64,000 nucleotides of DNA. It comes from Ulvibacterium sp965228935 (GTDB lineage Bacteria; Bacteroidota; Bacteroidia; Flavobacteriales; Flavobacteriaceae). The stretch is from NCBI RefSeq assembly GCF_965228935.1, contig NZ_OZ245846.1, positions 4,588,001 through 4,652,000 of the forward strand, written 5' to 3'. The notes beneath the pieces were generated by a model. That model did not search any database, was not told the DNA's origin, and saw nothing but the letters and a program-made list of their open reading frames with translations. The translations under genes were made by a program, and so were the position numbers. Positions 60,495-64,000 of the stretch are shown here, one piece after another; within the stretch, counting starts at the first letter, position 1, and the number at the start of each line of letters is the position of its first letter.

Positions 60495-61715
60495 ATGACG
60501 TATAGATTTTTAATCTGCCTTATTGTTTTTGGAACATTTTCTTTCACTTTTTCCCAAGGATCCCCGGATTATGAAGGGGGACTTAATATCGCGTTTGATG
60601 AAAATGGCAAAAAGTACCTTAGGATTATTTCTTGGGCGCAGGTACAGGCCATACATAATGATCAAGTACCGGATGAACAGGAACAGACTAACTTTAACTT
60701 GGCACGGGCCCGGATACTAATGTTCTCCCAGATCAATGAAAAATTCTTGATCCTCACCCATTTCGGTCTTAATAACTTAAACAGTAACTCCATGAGTCCA
60801 ACCGGATTATCCGATGCCTCCGAACTCTTTTTTCACGGGGTCTGGGCACAGTACAATTTGGGGAAAAGGCATTCGGTGGGAGCTGGACTTCATTATTTCA
60901 ACGGTATTTCGAGGCTCAACAATCAAAGTACCTTGAATATCATGACCTTGGACAACAACAGGCAATCCTGGTCCACCGTGGGACTATCCGATCAGTTCGG
61001 TCGTCATTTGGGTATTTATGCCAAGGGAAGTTTGGGCAAACTACAATATAGGGTGGCCTTAAATGATGCCATCACGAACGGTTTGGATGATAGGGATCCC
61101 CAAAACGGGGGAAGTGCGGTGTATGCCGGGAAGCGGTTGTTGGGTTCGGCCGAATCCGGTAAGGTTTTCTCGGGATACTTTGAGTACAGTTTATTTGATA
61201 TGGAATCCGATGTTTTACCCTATAAAGTAGGTACCTATTTAGGAGGAAAACGTATTTTTAATGTTGGTGCCGGTTTTTTTGCCCATCCTTCAGGTTCTGT
61301 GCGAGCAGACGTGGACGGTATACTTGAACCCGAGGATGTCAGGATTTTTGCTGTAGATGCTTTTTATGATGCACCCTGGGGGAATGACGGAAGTGCCATT
61401 ACCGCCTACGCCACATACCAATATAACGACTATGGTGAAGATTACTTCTTTTTAGCTTACGGCACCGGAAATATGGCTTATGGACATCTAGGTTACTTGT
61501 TGCCTGGATCGGTTCTAAAAACAAGATTTCAACCTTACGCATCCTATGCGGTGAACACCTATGATGCTTTTGAAAATAATAGGACTATATTTGGTATTGG
61601 GGCAAACACCTACTTTAGCGGACATAATTCCAAGCTTACCCTAGAATATAGACATGAAAGCTTTGGTGATGATAAACTGGGCACGCTTACCCTACAGGCA
61701 ATGATTTATTTGTAA
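60495..61715 (+). CDS. Outer-membrane porin, beta-barrel
   Basis: Protein of 406 residues with a signal peptide ending near SFTFSQ. The mature part alternates aromatic and polar residues in the manner of 16-stranded porins (LRIISWAQVQAIHND, VWAQYNLGKRHSVGAGLHYFNG, YGEDYFFLAYGTGN) and ends with the barrel-closing LTLQAMIYL. It resembles the porins found next to acetate symporter genes in Bacteroidota, so it may admit small organic acids. It is 10 bases upstream of the DUF4212 gene on the same strand, probably in one operon; 269 bases without a gene separate it from anmK. Confidence 0.85.
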   Translation: MTYRFLICLIVFGTFSFTFSQGSPDYEGGLNIAFDENGKKYLRIISWAQVQAIHNDQVPDEQEQTNFNLARARILMFSQINEKFLILTHFGLNNLNSNSMSPTGLSDASELFFHGVWAQYNLGKRHSVGAGLHYFNGISRLNNQSTLNIMTLDNNRQSWSTVGLSDQFGRHLGIYAKGSLGKLQYRVALNDAITNGLDDRDPQNGGSAVYAGKRLLGSAESGKVFSGYFEYSLFDMESDVLPYKVGTYLGGKRIFNVGAGFFAHPSGSVRADVDGILEPEDVRIFAVDAFYDAPWGNDGSAITAYATYQYNDYGEDYFFLAYGTGNMAYGHLGYLLPGSVLKTRFQPYASYAVNTYDAFENNRTIFGIGANTYFSGHNSKLTLEYRHESFGDDKLGTLTLQAMIYL

Positions 61716-61725
61716 AGATTCGATT

Positions 61726-61986
61726 ATGAAAGAAAATCAAAAAAGGGCATCCTCCTACTGGAAGGAAAACGTAAAGTATCTCTTTATTCTACTATCCATT
61801 TGGTTCCTGGTTTCCTATGGAGCGGGAATTTTATTCAAAGATGTGCTCGATAACATACAAATCGGAGGGTTCAAACTCGGTTTTTGGTTCGCACAGCAAG
61901 GTTCGATCTACATCTTCGTGATCCTTATCTTCGTTTATGTGCGATTGATGAACAAATTGGATAAAAAATACGGATACGATACCTAA
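61726..61986 (+). CDS. DUF4212 small subunit of a sodium/solute symporter
   Basis: Membrane protein of 86 residues with two hydrophobic helices (VKYLFILLSIWFLVSYGAGI and FAQQGSIYIFVILIFVYVRLM). The pattern YWKENVKYL at the start, GGFKLGFWFAQQGSIY in the middle and YVRLMNKLDKKYG at the end defines DUF4212, always found directly before an SSS-family symporter gene. Here that gene follows 27 bases later. Likely an accessory subunit for assembly or regulation. Confidence 0.92.
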   Translation: MKENQKRASSYWKENVKYLFILLSIWFLVSYGAGILFKDVLDNIQIGGFKLGFWFAQQGSIYIFVILIFVYVRLMNKLDKKYGYDT

Positions 61987-62013
61987 CCCTAACCAACCTA
62001 AACTTTAAAGATT

Positions 62014-63726
62014 ATGAGTGTTCAAGTATGGACGTATGTTTTAGTGGGAATCACATTTGCCCTGTACATTGGTATTGCCATTTGGTCCCGGGCGGGATCT
62101 ACCAAGGATTTCTATGTCGCCGGGGGCGGTGTATCACCTCTAGCAAACGGAATGGCCACGGCGGCGGATTGGATGTCCGCGGCATCGTTCATTTCAATGG
62201 CCGGTATTATCGCTTTTGCGGGATATGACGGCTCGGTTTACCTCATGGGCTGGACAGGGGGTTATGTGCTTCTCGCGTTATTGTTGGCTCCCTATTTAAG
62301 GAAATTCGGGAAGTTTACCGTTCCCGACTTCATTGGAGATCGCTACTACTCAAAGACCGCGCGTATCGTAGCGGTCATTTGTGCCTTGATCGTTTCCTTT
62401 ACCTATGTGGCCGGGCAAATGCGGGGGGTTGGCGTTGTCTTTTCCCGCTTTTTGGAAGTGGATATCAATACGGGGGTGGTCATAGGAATGGTCATTGTGC
62501 TTTTTTACGCCGTTTTGGGTGGAATGAAAGGAATCACCTATACCCAGGTCGCCCAATATTGCGTACTCATTTTCGCCTTTATGGTGCCTGCCATTTTTAT
62601 TTCCATTCAAATGACGGGAAACCCCATTCCCCAATTGGGTATGGGATCCAAACTGAATGACGGTTCCGGTTTGTATCTTCTGGAAAAATTGAATGGCCTC
62701 TCCACGGAGCTAGGGTTTGCAGAATATACCGAAGGCAAGAAATCGATGATAGATGTATTTATGATTACATTAGCCTTGATGGTCGGTACCGCAGGGCTTC
62801 CCCATGTTATTGTACGCTTTTTCACGGTAAAACGTGTAAAGGATGCCCGAAAATCCGCAGGACTGGCATTGCTCCTTATCGCAATTCTATATACCACGGC
62901 TCCTGCCGTGTCCGTATTTGCCAAAACAAACCTTATCAATACGGTGAACGAGGAAGAATACACGAATATGCCGACTTGGTTCAAGAATTGGGAAGGTACG
63001 GGATTACTTACTTTCAACGACAAAAACCAAGATGGGAAGATTCAATATGTCGCCGATAAGGAGGCCAACGAATTGGTGATAGACAATGATATCATGGTCT
63101 TGGCCAATCCGGAAATAGCGGACCTTCCCGCTTGGGTAATTGCACTTGTGGCTGCGGGAGGTTTAGCCGCTGCACTTTCTACGGCTGCAGGATTGCTTTT
63201 GGTAATTTCGTCCTCTGTTTCCCATGATTTGATCAAAAAAGTCTTTCTCCCGAACATTTCCGATAAAGGGGAACTTTGGGCCGCACGTGGCGCAGCGACC
63301 TTTGCCGTAATAATAGCCGGTTATTTTGGTATCAATCCTCCGGGGTTTGTCGCCGCCGTAGTGGCCTTGGCCTTTGGCCTGGCCGCAGCATCTTTCTTCC
63401 CGGCCATTGTCTTGGGCATATTTTACAAAAAAATGAACAAGGAAGGAGCGATTGCGGGCATGGTGGTCGGCATTTCGCTAATGTTGTTCTACATGCTAAA
63501 ATTCAAGTTTGGCATTTTCGATGGGGGAAAAGCCGCCGTACCCGATCTGGAAAAGGATTGGTGGTTTGGTATTTCCCCGGAAGGCTTTGGAAGTGTGGCC
63601 ATGTTGGTCAATTTTACGGTCTCCATCATTATCAATAAACTTACGCCCGAACCCCCAGAGGAGGTTCAGGGAATTGTTGAGGATATTAGAATTCCCAGTG
63701 GAGCCGGAGCGGCATCCAATCATTAA
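62014..63726 (+). CDS. Sodium:solute symporter (SSS), acetate-type, VC_2705-like subfamily
   Basis: Inner-membrane transporter of 570 residues with ~13 hydrophobic helices. SSS features include TKDFYVAGGGVSPLANGMATAADWMSAASF split over helix 2 onwards, FTYVAGQMRGVGVVFSRFL, GLPHVIVRFFTVK and PAVSVFAKTNL. A central hydrophilic insert (about residues 310-360, with DKNQDGKIQYVADKEANE) is typical of the subfamily paired with DUF4212. Likely substrate is acetate or a related carboxylate, supported by the acetyl-CoA synthetase gene that starts 35 bases downstream. Substrate is inferred. Confidence 0.9.
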   Translation: MSVQVWTYVLVGITFALYIGIAIWSRAGSTKDFYVAGGGVSPLANGMATAADWMSAASFISMAGIIAFAGYDGSVYLMGWTGGYVLLALLLAPYLRKFGKFTVPDFIGDRYYSKTARIVAVICALIVSFTYVAGQMRGVGVVFSRFLEVDINTGVVIGMVIVLFYAVLGGMKGITYTQVAQYCVLIFAFMVPAIFISIQMTGNPIPQLGMGSKLNDGSGLYLLEKLNGLSTELGFAEYTEGKKSMIDVFMITLALMVGTAGLPHVIVRFFTVKRVKDARKSAGLALLLIAILYTTAPAVSVFAKTNLINTVNEEEYTNMPTWFKNWEGTGLLTFNDKNQDGKIQYVADKEANELVIDNDIMVLANPEIADLPAWVIALVAAGGLAAALSTAAGLLLVISSSVSHDLIKKVFLPNISDKGELWAARGAATFAVIIAGYFGINPPGFVAAVVALAFGLAAASFFPAIVLGIFYKKMNKEGAIAGMVVGISLMLFYMLKFKFGIFDGGKAAVPDLEKDWWFGISPEGFGSVAMLVNFTVSIIINKLTPEPPEEVQGIVEDIRIPSGAGAASNH

Positions 63727-63760
63727 ATTTTGTTATTTTTAAAAGAAATCTAAGGTACGC

Positions 63761-64000
63761 ATGAGCAATTATCACATTAAGCATTTAGAGGAATACTATC
63801 AAGTCTATCGAAAATCCACACGTAACCCGGAAGGGTTCTGGGAAGAGATTGCCGAAGAACATTTTGTATGGCGAAAAAAATGGGACAATGTCTTGCACTG
63901 GGATTTTGAAAAGCCCGAGATAAAATGGTTTGAGGGCGCTAAATTGAACATAACGGAAAACTGTATCGATAGGCACTTGCCTACCCGGGGCGATAAGACC
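63761..64000 (+). CDS. acs: Acetyl-CoA synthetase, N-terminal part (runs off the window)
   Basis: Open frame from the ATG at 63761 to the window edge (80 residues visible, no stop). It reads MSNYHIKHLEEYYQVYRKS, then PEGFWEEIAEEHFVWRKKW, VLHWDFEKPEIKWFEGAKLN and NCIDRHLPTRGDKT. This is the typical N-terminus of AMP-forming acetyl-CoA synthetase (ACAS_N). The catalytic core lies outside. Adjacent symporter and porin genes support acetate uptake and activation. Confidence 0.88.
   Translation, partial: MSNYHIKHLEEYYQVYRKSTRNPEGFWEEIAEEHFVWRKKWDNVLHWDFEKPEIKWFEGAKLNITENCIDRHLPTRGDKT

Noticed and set aside
1..64000. Search for tRNA, rRNA, CRISPR arrays, prophage and intact insertion sequences
   Set aside because: None were seen by eye. 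Short or degenerate elements could be missed without a dedicated search.

Overview
The window looks like chromosomal DNA of a marine member of the Flavobacteriaceae (Bacteroidota). The evidence is a SusC/SusD pair, a type 9 secretion sorting domain (CHU_C type) on a giant surface protein, several lipoproteins with a clear lipobox, DUF1223 and DUF4159 proteins, a sulfatase and GH9 operon, and promoters of the Bacteroidota TTG-N17-23-TAnnTTTG form. The exact genus cannot be read from the sequence. A Zobellia, Maribacter or Arenibacter relative is a guess. I saw no tRNA, rRNA, CRISPR array or intact insertion sequence.

Layout. 1-3.3 kb: ridA, a BadF-type sugar kinase, and a pfkA-gapA glycolytic operon. 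3.5-13.8 kb: housekeeping and envelope genes (TamB-like protein, TsaD, RsmE, DUF1223, DUF4159, AI-2E family permease, THUMP-like methyltransferase). 14.2-19.5 kb: a SusC/SusD pair closed by a strong terminator. 19.5-26.9 kb: an accessory island with a small XRE regulator, three unannotated double-glycine leader peptides, a GT1-type glycosyltransferase, a C39-peptidase ABC exporter and its HlyD partner. 27.1-39.3 kb: a long FG-GAP/ASPIC lipoprotein, then a leftward operon of two FG-GAP proteins, an esterase-like lipoprotein, a GH9 enzyme and a sulfatase, probably for an external sulfated or substituted polysaccharide. 39.6-48.1 kb: one 2,855-residue SprB-like adhesin. 48.3-49.9 kb: a PQQ sugar dehydrogenase and a cytochrome c. 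49.9-60.2 kb: an amino-sugar and peptidoglycan-recycling locus (MurQ, DeoR regulator, NagB-LmbE fusion, GHL10, AmpG-like permease, NagZ-like GH3, nitrilase, AnmK). 60.5-64 kb: a porin, a DUF4212/SSS symporter pair and the start of acetyl-CoA synthetase, fitting acetate uptake and activation.

The most interesting system is the peptide island at 20.3-26.9 kb. Three short genes encode nearly identical 24-25 residue GG leaders followed by divergent cysteine-, proline- and glycine-rich cores that all begin TPYCF. Each gene carries the same upstream box 53-54 bases before its start codon. A terminator-like hairpin separates the last peptide gene from a glycosyltransferase, exporter-protease and membrane-fusion gene set. 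The only visible candidate modification enzyme is the GT1-type glycosyltransferase, so the products may be glycosylated, disulfide-bonded secreted peptides of an undescribed type. That function is an inference; the gene architecture is directly visible.
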